A DNA stretch of 64,000 nt from Adiantum capillus-veneris. Its lineage: Eukaryota; Streptophyta; Polypodiopsida; Polypodiales; Pteridaceae. The DNA is taken from assembly GCA_014529385.2 (NCBI GenBank), contig CM043968.1, positions 128,749,018-128,813,017 on the forward strand. The letters run 5' to 3'. The notes beneath the pieces are model-generated. The model ran no database searches. It was not told the DNA's origin and was given only the letters and a program-made list of their open reading frames with translations. The first letter of the stretch is position 1; every line of letters starts with the position of its first letter. The position numbers and the translations under genes were made by a program. Shown here piece after piece: positions 1 through 10,985 of the stretch.

Positions 1-249
1 TTTTGCAATGCTGATGCAATAACTTTGTCTCTACCATGATGGAAGCCTGAAAATGCACGAAGCAAATAAAATTAAGATAGATCTAGAATAAATATAACTT
101 TGACTTATATGATTGAAAATAGAAAAATAGAAAAATATTTTATGAATTAAAATGCTTATTTACAATTCTAAAATTACAATAGTCCTCTTTGCAAAGCAAC
201 ACAATGACATACAACATTTGAAAATGAGCAACTATATGATATGATACCT

Positions 250-1140
250 CTTTCTGCAATGCGACACGATGGTCAACAACAACCAATAAAAAAAGATCTA
301 AAAATACATAACCCCTCTCTGCAATGTGACACGGTGGTCAGTAACAACCAGAGATAAGAATCTATTAAAACCAATCTCTATGCAATGCAATGTAGTAGTT
401 AGCAGTAGTGAGGGACGGAGGATTTAAAATACCTAACCCCTCCCTGCAGTGTGACGCGGTGGTCAACAAGCGCCAGAGACAAGGAATCTATTAAACCCAA
501 TCAACCTGTAGTGTGATGCGTTGGTTAGCAACAACGAGGAATGAAGGATTTAAAATACCTAACCCCTCCCTGCAGTGCGACACGGTGGTCAGCAACAGCC
601 AAAGATGGGGAATCTATTAAACCCAATCAACCTACAGTGCGATGCGATGGTCAGCAATAGCTAGAATGAAAGATTTAGAATAGCTAACCTCTCCCTGCAG
701 TGCGACGCGACGGTCAGCAACACCCAGAGACAGGGAATCTATTAAATTTAATCTTCCTATAGTGCGACGCAATGGTTACCAAACAGCCAAGAACGAAGGA
801 TTTAAAATATATAACCCCTCCCTGCAGTACCACACGGTGGTCAGCAACAATCAGAGACAAGAAACGTATTAAACCTAGTCTTCCTGCAGTGCAATGCGGT
901 GGATACCTAACCTCTCCCTGTAGTGCAACGTGACAGTCAGCAACAACCATAGACGCGAAATCTAATCGTACATCCTAAGCTACTCCCTGCAATGTGACAC
1001 AGAGGTTAGCGACATTCAAGGACGAAGAGTCTAAAGTTTAAAACCCCCTTGCAGTCTGACACGAGGATCAATACAACCAAGTATGGGTGTTTAAACTCTC
1101 TCTCTCTTTGCAGTGTGACACGGAGGTCAACACAATCAAA
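250..1140. repeat. degenerate tandem array, about 63-bp unit (about 126-bp double unit)
   Basis: A core resembling CTGCAGTGCGACACGGTGG followed by TCAGCAACAACCA recurs at about 254, 319, 380, 444, 506, 570, 632, 695, 757, 822, 884, 918, 987, 1049 and 1108. Spacings are 59-65 bp except 34 bp at 884-918 and 69 bp at 918-987. Two unit types alternate: one preceded by CCTAACCCCTCCCTG, the other by ACCCAATCAACC, so the true unit in the middle is a roughly 126-bp pair. The 34-bp step looks like a deletion inside one pair. Divergence grows toward both ends. Short ORFs across it follow the repeat, not a gene. It could be a minisatellite or the internal repeats of an unidentified element. Confidence 0.85.
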
Positions 1141-1520
1141 GAGAGGGGCGTGACTTGTAAACTAAACACTGAGGTGTGAGCAATGTTCCACAACAACGGT
1201 GATGGTAAAGACAAAGTTAGAGAAAAAACAAAAATAAGTAGCAAAAATGATTACCCATTGCTACTTGCTCTTTGTCTATCTCTATTGCAAGCATCGTCCA
1301 ATTTGAGCGAGACTATCCATGGATTGTCCTTGAAAATATCAGCACCAGTCCAACGCCTTTCACCCACGAGTCTGATGTATATAATATGTCATGTATTCTT
1401 AAGTGCTTGGTTACGTGTATTCCAGAGCCCCTCCCCAAGTGTGAATTTTTGTAAAATGTAAACAATAATCTTACTAGTGGAAAATTTTCCAAACCCTTAG
1501 ATAGGCCTAAAATATGGGAT
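1141..1520. other. no recognised feature
   Basis: Unique-looking AT-rich sequence between the tandem array and the truncated copia element. A 92-codon ORF at 1183-1461 and a 60-codon ORF at 1272-1454 on the plus strand match no family I know and overlap each other in different frames. The reverse transcriptase of the neighbouring copia element, which should lie here on the minus strand, is absent. Confidence 0.5.
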
Positions 1521-2973
1521 TTAAGCCTTTGTTTGAATGGGGCCCATAATGTTGGCTACCATGTTGTAACCGATTCTGGCTTGAGGCATGTTGATGTTTA
1601 AACAAGTAACATTATTTTTTGCCATTGATGCTGTGCAATTTGGTGTTATTTCAACATCCTGTAAGCTAGACACAACCAAAGCATAACAATCTGATGCATA
1701 AGATGCATGGCGAGAACCTGAACGAGTACGAATAGACAAAGGTGCATCCGATTTATTGTCACGCAAAGTATGCTCCAACAATTTAGGCATACCTCTAGCC
1801 TGCTCATTCTCAGCCCTTTCCTCATCAAGTACGTCACGTACATCTATATCGGTAATAGGTTGATCTGTAACATTTTTAGAAACCCCCATGGGCTGTATAT
1901 TTGCCTCATGGGAATTTACATTTGAACTTCCACCACTAAAAAGAGGCAACATAGTGTCATAAATGTCCTGTGAGCCGACATTATTGTCTCTAGTACATGA
2001 CAACAAGGGTTGAATAAAATCTTCCACAAACACAACATCCCGTGAGACCAAGATATGCTTTGTTTGAGGATGATACAACCTATAACCTTTGCTTTCAACA
2101 CTATAACCGGAAAAAAGACATTTGATAGCCTTATTATCCAATTTTTTGCACTGTGTTTGTGGCACCAAAGCATATGCAAAACATCCAAAAACACGCATGT
2201 GCTCAATAGAAGGCTTTCTGTCATGCCATGCTTCATACGGAGTAATAGACTGCAAAGCTTTTGTAGGAAACTTGTTAAGTACATAAGTTGCACACATGAT
2301 GGCCTCAAGCTAAAACTAATGCGGCAAAGCTTGAATTTTGACCATACATCATGCCATTTCCGTAAGTGACATGTTTTTCCTCTCAGCAACACCATTTTGC
2401 TGAGGAGTATAAGGCAATGTACATTAGTGTTTTATCCCACTACTAGCCAGAAATGCATTAAATTCATGAGACATATAGTCCCGACCTTGATCGGAACGGA
2501 GGATGTCCATAGTACATTTCGAGACATTTTTAGCCATAGCTAGAAATTGTTTGAAGAATATAAATACTTTGAACTTCACTTTAAGTGGAAATACCCATAC
2601 ATTCCTGGAGAAATCATCAATGAAAGTCACGAAGGAAAGGTAACTGCCCAAGGACGGAGTTTGTATGGGCCCACAAACATCACTATGCACAAGCTGCAAC
2701 CTGCGTGTGGCCCTAACTGAACCATCCTTTGGAAATTTTAAAGATGCATCTTACCCAAAATACAACCTTCACAGCATGTTTGACAGGTGCTTCAAGAGGT
2801 GGCAAAGAAGCAACCATATCCGATTTCTGCAACCGCAATAAATTGGCAAAATTTAGATGTCCAAAACGTGCATGCCAAAGTTTTGCATCTGAAATAGCCT
2901 TAGAATCCACAACCGCATTTGCAAAATTTTGACCACACTTGTCATACAAAGTGAGCTTATACAGCAAGGACAT
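1521..2973 (-). pseudogene. Ty1-copia pre-integrase and integrase region (copy A, truncated)
   Basis: Reading the minus strand, the GAG-pre-integrase motif LWHARFGHLNFANL lies near 2877-2835. The integrase core follows: HSDVCGPI near 2690, FIDDFSR near 2610, the second acidic residue in LRSDQG near 2490, and GVAERK carrying the catalytic Glu near 2390. These are the D, D and E of the retroviral-type core. The downstream stretch VFGCFAYALVP and KCLFSGYS is typical of the copia integrase C-terminus. Several frame breaks separate the pieces (stops near 2700 and 2424). Normally reverse transcriptase and RNase H follow integrase in Ty1-copia. Here similarity ends near 1650 and the frame stops at 1521, so the 3' half of the element is missing. 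Confidence 0.85.
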
Positions 2974-3046
2974 AAAATGCCAAATGCAACGATTTTATTA
3001 CCAAAATTGAGATCATGCACAATACATCTATCATCCACAAATTTGA

Positions 3047-3307
3047 CTACAAGTCCAAGTCTAGCAAGTGCAGATATAAACAAAAGATTCTTCTCGATCC
3101 CAGGTACATAAAGTGCATCAACAAGTGTGAAAGAACTGCCATTTGCAGTAGTAAGCACAATCTTTCCAACTCCCTGAAACGGGTAAGAGGCATTGTTGGC
3201 ACAAGTAACTGATTTCCAGACTCAAGAGAGGTGAATAAATCATGATGTGAGGTAATGTGATTTGTAGCACCACTGTCAAAATACCACACATGTGAATTTA
3301 CATGCAT
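3047..3307 (-). pseudogene. Ty1-copia protease domain (copy A)
   Basis: The minus strand encodes WYFDSGATNHIT near 3290-3255, the aspartic protease active-site motif of Ty1-copia elements (D-S-G). The rest of the domain continues in a second frame (2853-3158, containing VDALYVPGIEKNLL), so there is one frameshift near 3150. It sits between gag and integrase, in normal copia order. The protease would release the Gag and Pol proteins from the polyprotein inside the virus-like particle. The frameshift makes this copy non-functional. Confidence 0.8.
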
Positions 3308-4364
3308 GTATCATGGACAACAGGATTATAGGTACACTGTGCACTAAAATTCCATTCTGTATCAACATCAACATCACAGTCTCCTTTCACATAAGACTCA
3401 ACAATGACTGCATTTGTAGTGGAACCAGCATTAGTAGTGGAACTAGCCTCTTTCTTCTTAGCCTCTTTGGCCTTCAACTTAGAACACTGCTTGATCAAGT
3501 GATCATTAGCGTTACAATAATGGCAACACATCTTCTTTTTTGTTTTATCACCAAAATTCCCAGACAAATTGCTGCAAGCAGGAGCAGTAGGAACATGTGA
3601 TTTTCCACTCGCAGAAGAACCATAAGAAGTGACTGCATTGTTGTTACCACCTTTTCTTTGAGTAGCAAGAAAGGTCTGTTCAACTACACGATGTCTAGTC
3701 CTGTTTTTTCTGGAAAGAGACTCTTGCAACAAAAATGTGCATAATGCATCAAACTTGACAACTTCAAGATTTCCTTGGGTCATAAGTCTCCAAGTACTAG
3801 CAAAAGTCTGGTAAGAATCTGGCAAGGCATCAAGAACAGTCTGCACAAGGGAACTATCTGAAATGACTTATATTGTAGAAATAAGTTGCTCATTGATATC
3901 CTTGACGCCAGCAAGGAAAGTCCAGCTCATCTTCCTCATGCATAATCTTCGACTCCAGCACTTTACGCAGCAATGCACTTTTTGCCTCATTGCGGCTTGC
4001 ATAAAGACCACCCAGAATATCCCAAGTCTGTTTTGTAGATTTTGCTAAACGAATGTGAGGAGTAATGGTGCCCTTCACAAACAACGCATGAGCCTGTGTA
4101 TCCTTTACATCCCAACACGCTTTTTCTATCGTAGGCAAAACAACTCTAACAACAACATTCCTTGCAGTAAGACCTGCAACATCCTCAACATCGCTTGTAT
4201 CCTCAAAAAACTAGGACGTACATCATTGCCATGCACAATGTTCCAAACGCCCTTTGACACAAGAACATGTTGCATCATATAAGCCCGCATAGACTAATTG
4301 TCCCCATCCAGTCCTGTCCTCAGCTAACAAACATCTTGAACACATCTGTGTTGTTGTCAATCAT
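3298..4364 (-). pseudogene. Ty1-copia Gag (copy A)
   Basis: Start chosen at the ATG complementary to 4362-4364, because copy B has an equivalent ATG at 5453-5451 followed by the same start (NNTDVFKMF). Recognisable Gag blocks are TKQTWDILGGLYA near 4030, LESKIMHEEDELDF near 3930 and LPDSYQTFASTW near 3815. A CCHC zinc knuckle (CHYC, then H and C with CX2CX4HX4C spacing) lies near 3525. Gag forms the particle and binds element RNA. The frame is broken near 4280, 4190 and 3890. The family assignment is firm because protease and integrase follow. Confidence 0.85.
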
Positions 4365-4738
4365 GATAAATGCTACACCTGATCTGAAAACTACCTAGAA
4401 AGAGGAGAACGAAAGTGGAAACAACATGTGCTATATAGAACAAGCCATAGAAGACCGTAAGGGACCTGCTATAAAAAAAATGACACTGATAATTTTTTTC
4501 ACAAAATGACAAATAGCCTGTGTAGTACTACCTGTAATGGAAACGGAGGCCGAAATGAGTCCAAATCAAAATTTTGAGCAGATCGAGGTCTTTGAGGTCA
4601 CCCAAAATTTTTGTCGACCTGCAAATGCTCACTGAAGGTCACAGCAATTTGAGAAAGTGAGCAGGCGTATGCTAGAGCTGTTGGCGACTAACTGTTGGCG
4701 ACTAAGCTCGAGAGGACGTAACCTGCTTTGATAACAAT

Positions 4739-4952
4739 TGTTGTAATTAGGGTTGTAATTTGGAGAAGAAGAAGGAAGCTCAAGGCACGCAAGATAGAGT
4801 ATTTTACTTAGTGTGCAATGGAAAGATAAGATAACCCTAGAGTGATGGGCGTATATACAATGCATGGAGGAAAAAAACCTCCTAGTGAGGGAAAAAATGC
4901 CCCGACAGTCCTAAGTATGTTCACACACATCACTACTACATGTATATGGTAA

Positions 4953-4953
<1 letters not shown>
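4739..4953 (-). repeat. Ty1-copia 5' LTR, copy A, with degraded primer-binding site
   Basis: This 215-bp stretch aligns with 5794-6022 along its whole length (shared blocks: AATTAGGGTTG, GTGATGGGCGTATATACAA, CCTCCTAGTGAGGGAAAAA, TGTATATGGTAAC). It starts TGTTGTAATTAGGG. Its far end is TAAC followed at once by (GT)n, so the terminal CA is replaced. Immediately beside it at 4725-4736 is GCTTTGATAACA, two mismatches from the complement of the initiator-tRNA primer site seen intact in copy B. It therefore belongs to the gag/pol remains at 1521-4364. Confidence 0.8.
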
Positions 4954-5080
<127 letters not shown>

Positions 5081-5084
5081 ACCT

Positions 5085-5453
5085 GCATTGCGTTTGCATA
5101 AAGACCAACCAGAATATCCCAAGTCTGTTTTGTATATTTTACTGAACGAACAGACAATACAATCAATGCATGAGCCTACACATCTCTTACATCCCAACAA
5201 GCTTGCTCAGTTGTAGGCAAAACTTGAGACAAAATAGCTATGGCAGCGGCAACCTTGCTACCAAAACTTGCAACATCCTCAACATCGCCTACATCCTCAG
5301 AACCAGGACGCACATGAATGCCTTACATAATATTCCAAATGCCCTTAAAAACAAGGACATATTGCATCATGTTAGTCACATAGGATAATTGTCCCCATCC
5401 AATCTATCCTCAGCAGCAAACATCTTGAACACATCTGTGTTGTTTTTGGCCAT
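5085..5453 (-). pseudogene. Ty1-copia Gag N-terminal fragment (copy B)
   Basis: The minus strand repeats the first part of copy A Gag: an ATG at 5453-5451 followed by NNTDVFKMF, then EDRLDGDNYP, and KYTKQTWDILVGLYANA near 5120. It ends at the microsatellite at about 5085, so only roughly the first 120 codons remain, with an in-frame stop after NYPM and further frame breaks. The upstream leader (about 5454-5779) also matches copy A (4365-4724), so this is a second copy of the same family. Confidence 0.8.
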
Positions 5454-5779
5454 GATGAATGCCTATACTTGATGTGAAAACTGCCCAAAAAGAGGAGAAA
5501 CATAGAGGGACCAACACGTTCTATATAGCACAGCCCTTAGAAGATTGTAAGGGCCTGTCATGCAAAAAACGGCACTGAATTATTTTTTGCACAAAATGAC
5601 ATAATCGCCCGCACAACACTTCCTGTAGTGGAAATGGAGGCCGAAATGAGCCCGAACAAAAAATTTGAGCAGAAGTATTTGTGGACCTACTAATGCTCAC
5701 CAAAGCTCGCTGAAATCTAAGAAAGTGAGCAAGCATGTGCTGGCGATGCTGAATGACTAAGCCTGGGAGGATGCAACAT

Positions 5780-5791
5780 GCTCTGATACCA
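5780..5791 (-). promoter_or_regulatory. primer-binding site, initiator-Met tRNA type (copy B)
   Basis: GCTCTGATACCA on the plus strand is the reverse complement of TGGTATCAGAGC, the site where initiator methionine tRNA primes minus-strand DNA in most plant Ty1-copia elements. It lies two bases inside the LTR at 5794-6022, in the expected position and orientation. Confidence 0.9.
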
Positions 5792-5793
5792 AT

Positions 5794-6022
5794 TGTTAGA
5801 ATTAGGGTTGCAAGGAAGCCCATGCAGCTTGAAATAGATGAAGGAAGATCAAGTCACACAACATAGAGTATATTACTTAGTGTGCAATGGAAAGATGAGA
5901 TATCCCTAGAGTGATGGGCGTATATACAATGCACAAGGGAAAAAACCTCCTAGTGAGGGAAAAAATGGCCCGGCGATCCTAAGTGTGTTCACACACATCA
6001 CTACCACATGTATATGGTAACA
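5794..6022 (-). repeat. Ty1-copia 5' LTR, copy B (intact ends)
   Basis: 229 bp, beginning TGTTAGAATTAGGG and ending ATGGTAACA on the plus strand. The ends form a perfect 5-bp inverted repeat (TGTTA/TAACA), and the primer-binding site adjoins at 5780-5791. Because the element runs on the minus strand this is its 5' LTR. No matching 3' LTR exists for copy B, so a target-site duplication cannot be checked. Confidence 0.85.
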
Positions 6023-6234
6023 ATTTCTTGATATATAATAAGTGCTGTAGCAAGTGCTTTTTATCACCTTAGGTACTTGCTTGCAAGAATCTACTTCTCA
6101 TAAAAATCTTCTTATTAGATTAAAGACGTGATTAAGTTGAAACTTGTTTATGAGTACCAAAAATCCAAAAAATAGGAGAAAAGAGAAGGAAAAAAATAAT
6201 GGTTAAGCACAAAGATTCTCGAGGTAAGAGATAT

Positions 6235-6470
6235 CACTATAAGAGGACTATCTATAACCGCTAGCATTGTTGCGGAAAAACAAAGGAAAATGGAGAGAGA
6301 AAAAATTGTGTGCGCGGCAGTAACCGCGGCTCATAACACGGTAGTGGTTTGGAAGCAATAATCACGGTAATATCTGCGGTGATATACCCGCTGCTATTAC
6401 CGCACCTGTTGCTTCTAATATTACCGTGCTAATTACCACTACATGCCCATTCAAAAATAAAGGTGCTCAT
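6235..6470. repeat. left terminal and subterminal region of the CACTA element
   Basis: After CACTATAAGAGGAC come many short palindrome-like motifs: AACCGC, TTGCGG, TAACCGCGG, ACACGGTAGTGG, CACGGTAATATC, CTATTACCGC, ATTACCGTGC, ATTACCAC. They occur in both orientations within about 200 bp. Similar motifs (CGGTAATAATTG, GTTACGGTAAC, ACCGTGGTAAAC) fill the right end at 27430-27600. Clustered inverted and direct subterminal repeats are characteristic of CACTA ends. Confidence 0.6.
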
Positions 6471-7129
6471 TTGGACCATCCAAAATTGGGTGGCCCAAAA
6501 TGAGCACCTTATTTTTGACCTGCATAAAACAATGAAACATCAATTGTTTTTTGAAAGAGTATACAAAAAAACCAAAGAATTGAAAATGAATTTACTTTAC
6601 CTTGACAATTTAATGTGCAGAAGATCAACTATCTAAAAAAGTTACAAATAGTTGTATATACATTGTGCCACATTGGGACTTTACAAAAGTTTGGACCAAT
6701 ATTTTTCTATCTAATCTTTTTCGTTCTCGTCGTCGTCTAGAGGCACATACGTTTGATCACCTTACTCTACATAAACCCAAACCAAATTAAACAATTATCA
6801 ACAACTAGAAACAATTGATACAAAATCACTTGTTTAAACTTACCACTTGTAGTGATCCAACCGCTGCGTCGAACTGCTTGCGAGAGATGTGGTTGTTCTT
6901 GAACAATCATCGCCAAGTATCAAATTCTATATGTCGCTCCCGATACTTGACCATCTCTCTGCTTCGTCGACTAAGAGTGATATTTTCCTAAGTTAGCAAT
7001 AACAATATCAAATCATCAACTACAATCTTTATAATCATCGATTTAAGTTATAATTTAATCAATCCTCCATATTTGTCCTTCTATGCTACCTTGCTTATTG
7101 AGCAATAGTGCGTGGGAGTTTGTCCGGCA

Positions 7130-7728
7130 CGAGCTTCACGTTGTTGTCTGTAGGATGAGCCTGTCGCAACTTGATCGCTCTTTTTTTTTCATTGCCCACT
7201 CCCACTCCGCGTCTGCCATGTTGTTACCGCGATAGCTCCTTTCTGGATCTATAACCTGGTTAACTGCTGCATGCCATACACTGCTCTGCTTGTTTTTCAA
7301 AAATATTTTTATGTAGCCCTCCAACCATTGTTGTGAAAAATATTGATCGGGGGCATTTGGAAATCTAGCATGCAGCGCATCCTCAATGTAACTTGCATGA
7401 TAGGGCAGTTGGTCTCTAAACTTTACAAAACAGTTCTTATATGTTGAATGTATAAGAATTTGAAGATGGCATCAACTTAATGCCCTGCCCTGTGTTGTAC
7501 CAAAGTGCACCAGCCATATTTTACCCTGTAGTAGCACCCATGCTTGTCTAGCACGGGTGCGTCAGTGTCCTTGTCCTCCAACCATTGTTGTGAAAAATGT
7601 TGATCGGGAGACATTTGGAAATCTAGCATGCAGTGCATTCTCAATGTAGCCTGCATGATCGGGTAGTTGGTCTCTAAACTTTACAAAACAATTTATATGT
7701 TGAATGTATAAGAATTTGAAGATGGCGT
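7130..7728 (-). pseudogene. unidentified gene, downstream exons (second CACTA gene?), tandemly duplicated
   Basis: The minus strand encodes FRDQLPYHASYIEDAL, HARFPNAPDQYFSQQWLEG and then a C-terminal stretch KNKQSSVWHAAVNQV ending in a Trp/Glu/Lys-rich tail that stops at 7136. I do not recognise the family. The upstream coding part lies on the other side of the Ty3 insertion (16463-16777), so this gene was one unit before the insertion. The block from the end of the first exon to the start of the next is present twice (see the 257-bp duplication). An AG acceptor just before TTTAGAGACCAAC near 7680 would explain the frame change between the parts. Inside the CACTA element and pointing toward its left end, it may be the element's second gene. 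That is inference. Confidence 0.4.
7321..7728. repeat. 257-bp tandem duplication, second unit split by the Ty3 element
   Basis: CCAACCATTGTTGTGAAAAAT starts unit 1 at 7321 and unit 2 at 7578, a 257-bp period. Unit 2 is cut at 7728 by the Ty3 LTR and resumes at 16463, where TGAAATGCCCTG and CATATTTTACCCTGTAG match unit 1 near 7470-7530. Its end, AGCACGGGTGCGT, lies near 16540. The two units differ by scattered substitutions, so the duplication is older than the Ty3 insertion. Confidence 0.85.
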
Positions 7729-8867
7729 TGTCAGGAGTTTTTTGGAGTAAGGGATTGCGCATATGTACATACACATGAATGGTGCATCGAATAAAGGATT
7801 GCCCAATTTCCATAGCCAGGTGGTTACGTGGGGCCCACATGTGTACAGGTAGGACATCATGTACATAGTGCATCGATTTCACTATCACCAGTACCAGTAT
7901 GTTTTTTCTACAATAATGAGGAGTTTATAGTGCGTAAAACTTCTCGAGGAAGCTATCCGCGGGCCAACGACATGAGGTAAGTAGGTGCGTCAGATGGCAT
8001 CTAGTGGCGTCAGGAGGGCGAACGGGGTCAATATTTGCACGCGGATGAGGACGGACACAACATGGGTGTTTTCTTGTGAGAGTTATGCAGAAAGGTCATC
8101 ATTAGGACCACTTTTTGGGGCCACTTCACGTGGTTGTGAGACGCATTATTGAAAAGAAATGAGTGCCAGGTGTGCGGATGATGCAAAAAGGTGACAACCA
8201 TGCACTGCGAGGTCAGTTTTTGGCCTGTTCGGGGTCCGTTTGAGGTCATCTAAAAGGCCAAGGGTGCCCAACTAATAAAGCTAAGTGTGGGAACTGAAAA
8301 ATCTGAGAGAAGACCAGAAAAAACGTGGAGAAGAGAGGAGGAACAGCCGCAGGTGTGTTTTTGCTCATTTTGGAGCCTATTTTGGTCCTAAACTGCTCAT
8401 CCGAGGTCAGATTTGAGCACTTTGACATTGTAGACTGGGGTTTTGGGCCGTTCCGGACGCGATGGTGCTGTCCATTTTTCCAAATTCCTCACTCTTTTCC
8501 TGCTGTTTTTTTGTGTAAGTTTCTCGTATGAGCGAAGTTTCTGCTCTAGTTTGTGATTGTATCTGGCTTATTTTACCCATTTTGTGTGAGCTATTTGCCC
8601 CTTGGTGTTGGCCCAAGCTCATTTGTATCTAATTATCAGAAATTCCCCTCTTTTGAGTTGAGTTTTTTGGGTGTGTGTGTGTGTGTGTGTCTGTGTGGAG
8701 TGGGCAAGTGGATAGTCTCTCTCCTCTCACTCCAGAGGTGTGTTCCCTGTCTCGGCCAGGTGTGTTGTCTAAGCCGAGTGGTGCCCCATAGTGTGTGTGT
8801 GTGTATCTTCCCAAGAGTGTGTGTTGGGTTGTTATAGAGGCGCCGTGTGTGTTTTCATCCCGCTCAC
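7729..8867 (+). repeat. 5' LTR of the Ty3 element
   Basis: About 1,139 bp from TGTCAGGAGTTTTTTGG to CATCCCGCTCAC. The next base is A, so the original terminus may be TGT...ACA. It contains a (GT)n run at 8672-8690. Small ORFs on both strands (for example 8028-8249 minus and 8325-8531 plus) recur in the right LTR and follow LTR sequence only. Confidence 0.92.
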
Positions 8868-8874
8868 ATTCTTT

Positions 8875-8888
8875 TGGCGCCCCCACGG
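8875..8888 (+). promoter_or_regulatory. primer-binding site of the Ty3 element
   Basis: TGGCGCCCCCACGG begins seven bases after the LTR. TGGCGCC starts are common in Tat and Athila primer sites and are complementary to a tRNA 3' end including CCA. I cannot assign the exact tRNA without a search. Confidence 0.75.
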
Positions 8889-9614
8889 AGGATCTTCTTC
8901 GAGTACCTTCTGCTTCGAGCTTCAAGCTTCGAGATTCGCGATTACAGGTTGCAGACTACAGGTTGCAGATTACAGGTTATAGGTACAGGTACAGGTACAA
9001 GTGATTCACACAGGTACAGGTAGCTGGAGTACAGGGATATACTAGCAGTGGTGTCACTTGCAGTTGTTGTGGGTATGCATCACTTGGCGCCTATTTGAGC
9101 GCATTGTCTGCTGGATTGTACGTTACTTGTGGAAACTGCCATTGTACGCCTTTGTGGAGCCATATTTGGTTTTATTTGGCAGTCCCAGCCATTTCTGAGA
9201 CTTGGTCCGGAAGATAGTCATTTCTGAGACTTGACTATATGCGATTTGCATTAGCCTTCGTGTGAGGGTCGATAGCGTGAGGTTTTTATTGAGCTGGGGG
9301 ATTCTCAAATGTAGAGATCCTTTCGGTGATACAGGTAGCTGGAGCACCCTTTTTGTGACCTCGCCATAGGCTATGTACTAGTGAGTCCTACTTGATGCTC
9401 GGGTTCTATTGTTGACAGTTTATGCATACATATACAGTCTATATTTTGGGTTCCTACTGCTCTATTTCTGGGGAAACTCTGCCAAAATTTTTCCAAGTTA
9501 TGATGGCTGTTTTTTTGGTCTTTTGAGCCATTTATGCTGTTATGCTGCTGAAATTTTGGCAAAATCAGAGGTTAATTCAGGTGTGCCTTCTTGGGAGCTT
9601 CATGGTTGGCTTTA

Positions 9615-9833
9615 ATGGATGATCAAAATGGCCCTCAAGTCACTCCTTTTCATTTAACTCAAAGAATTCAGATTAATGTTCATGTGTCCAGGAAGATCTT
9701 TTTCCAGCAGCGCATAGTCTTTATGTTTGGGCCAAGAAGATTACGAGAGATCTTGGAATGTCCTTTGCCTGTTGTAATTCCGATGATCAACTATGAAAAC
9801 TCATTTGATGTGCATGTGTTTGTCCTTATCTAA
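9615..9833 (+). CDS. short leader ORF upstream of gag, unknown
   Basis: An ATG at 9615 opens a 72-codon ORF ending at 9833, about 100 bp before the gag ATG. It matches nothing I recognise and has no obvious domain. It may be chance, or an upstream ORF that affects gag translation. The preceding leader (8889-9614) also has a small tandem of GCAGAYTACAGGTT and GGTACA units at about 8940-9020. Confidence 0.25.
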   Translation: MDDQNGPQVTPFHLTQRIQINVHVSRKIFFQQRIVFMFGPRRLREILECPLPVVIPMINYENSFDVHVFVLI

Positions 9834-9935
9834 AGCTGAGCTCCATTGAAGTTTCTGGGGATTGGGTAGTCAAAAGTTTTGGGTTCTTGCACGTGTGTTC
9901 AAAGGGGTTCTCAAAGCATTGAAACTTGGGTAGCC

Positions 9936-10985
9936 ATGGCTTTCTCTTATCCGGAGTTTCATGGAAGAAGTGATGAAGATGTGGAAGACTTTCTGGAAAA
10001 GATGGAGGTTGCCTGCATTAGCAACCAGATTCATGACCCTGCGCAGATGTTACGTGTTCTCCAAATTTGTTTGAAGAGTGATGCACGAGTTTGGTCCAAA
10101 ACATTTGAAGAGGAGTTGCGTGCAGCGGATCCACCTGTAAGGTTGAGTTGGGACAATCTACGACATGGGTTGGAAGTGGAGTTTGTGAAGGTAGAAGATC
10201 CTGACAAAGTGTGGCAAGAAGTACAGGCTTTGGTGCAAAAGGAAGGTGAGCCAGTAGATGTGTACATACGTAAGTTCTCATTGGCATGGGAGCGGATGTG
10301 CAAGGCCTTAGCACCACAGGTACCCCCACCTGACATGATGAAGAAGGACAGGTTCTTGGCTGGTCTTTGGGAGAATATACATTGGAGAGTGGAGCTAAAG
10401 AAGCCTAGGACATATGAAGATGCACTAGAGGTAGCAAGGAACAAAGAGTGGAAGTTGAGGAAAATGAGCCAGTTAGGGGTGGAGTCTTTGCCAATGAGGT
10501 TTGAATTTCAGCCTATAGAGTCTTTACAAGGTTGCATGCCAGGGGTTCATCATGAACCAGTGGTTCCTCTTACTACTCAGGTTATGCCAGCAGTGGTCAC
10601 TACATCGGTGCAAGATGATGGGCTAAGGCAAGACATGAGGCAAGTGGTAGATTTGATGAAGAATCTCAGCCTAAACATGCTAGGTCAAGTGGGAAATAAT
10701 CGAGGTCAAGGGAGGTTTGAAAATCAGCCAAGAGGTGAAGAAAGGCCTCGGAATGGTGTTGGACAAAGCGATGGTAGGTTTTGGAGGCAGACGCCCACAT
10801 GTTATAATTGTGGAGAGTTGGGTCACATCAGCCCGCAATGTGATAAGCCACCAAGGATGGGGGGAGACATGTATCCATTGCCAAGACAGGTGCTAACTAG
10901 GTCAAATGATTATGGCATCGAAATTAAGGGAGACGAAGGAACCAGTGGACTGACCAGGAGGAAAAGGGAAAGACAAAAGTGCTAA
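9936..10985 (+). CDS. Ty3-gypsy Gag polyprotein
   Basis: The start is the first ATG in the frame (9936), in the strong context GCCATGGCT; the frame opens earlier only at non-ATG codons. About 349 codons are uninterrupted. The N-terminal half is a retrotransposon Gag domain (motifs FHGRSDEDVEDFLEKME and VYIRKFSLAWERM). A CCHC zinc knuckle follows near 10797-10838 (CYNCGELGHISPQC, CX2CX4HX4C). Gag assembles the virus-like particle and its knuckle binds element RNA. It stops at 10985, while the pol frame, shifted by -1, is open from 10928. The overlap is 58 nt, but I see no textbook slippery heptamer there, so how Pol is made is unclear. Confidence 0.9.
   Translation: MAFSYPEFHGRSDEDVEDFLEKMEVACISNQIHDPAQMLRVLQICLKSDARVWSKTFEEELRAADPPVRLSWDNLRHGLEVEFVKVEDPDKVWQEVQALVQKEGEPVDVYIRKFSLAWERMCKALAPQVPPPDMMKKDRFLAGLWENIHWRVELKKPRTYEDALEVARNKEWKLRKMSQLGVESLPMRFEFQPIESLQGCMPGVHHEPVVPLTTQVMPAVVTTSVQDDGLRQDMRQVVDLMKNLSLNMLGQVGNNRGQGRFENQPRGEERPRNGVGQSDGRFWRQTPTCYNCGELGHISPQCDKPPRMGGDMYPLPRQVLTRSNDYGIEIKGDEGTSGLTRRKRERQKC

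Noticed and set aside
250-1140. Regularly spaced repeats that could suggest a CRISPR array
   Set aside because: Units are contiguous degenerate 63-bp tandem repeats with no unique spacers, and the surroundings are plant transposons.
8028-8531. ORFs within the Ty3 LTR (and their copies at 15615-16121)
   Set aside because: They repeat because the LTRs repeat; no domain and no coding pattern.
10928-10985. Programmed -1 frameshift site between gag and pol of the Ty3 element
   Set aside because: The overlap and -1 shift are present, but no X-XXY-YYZ slippery heptamer is in phase; left as unknown.
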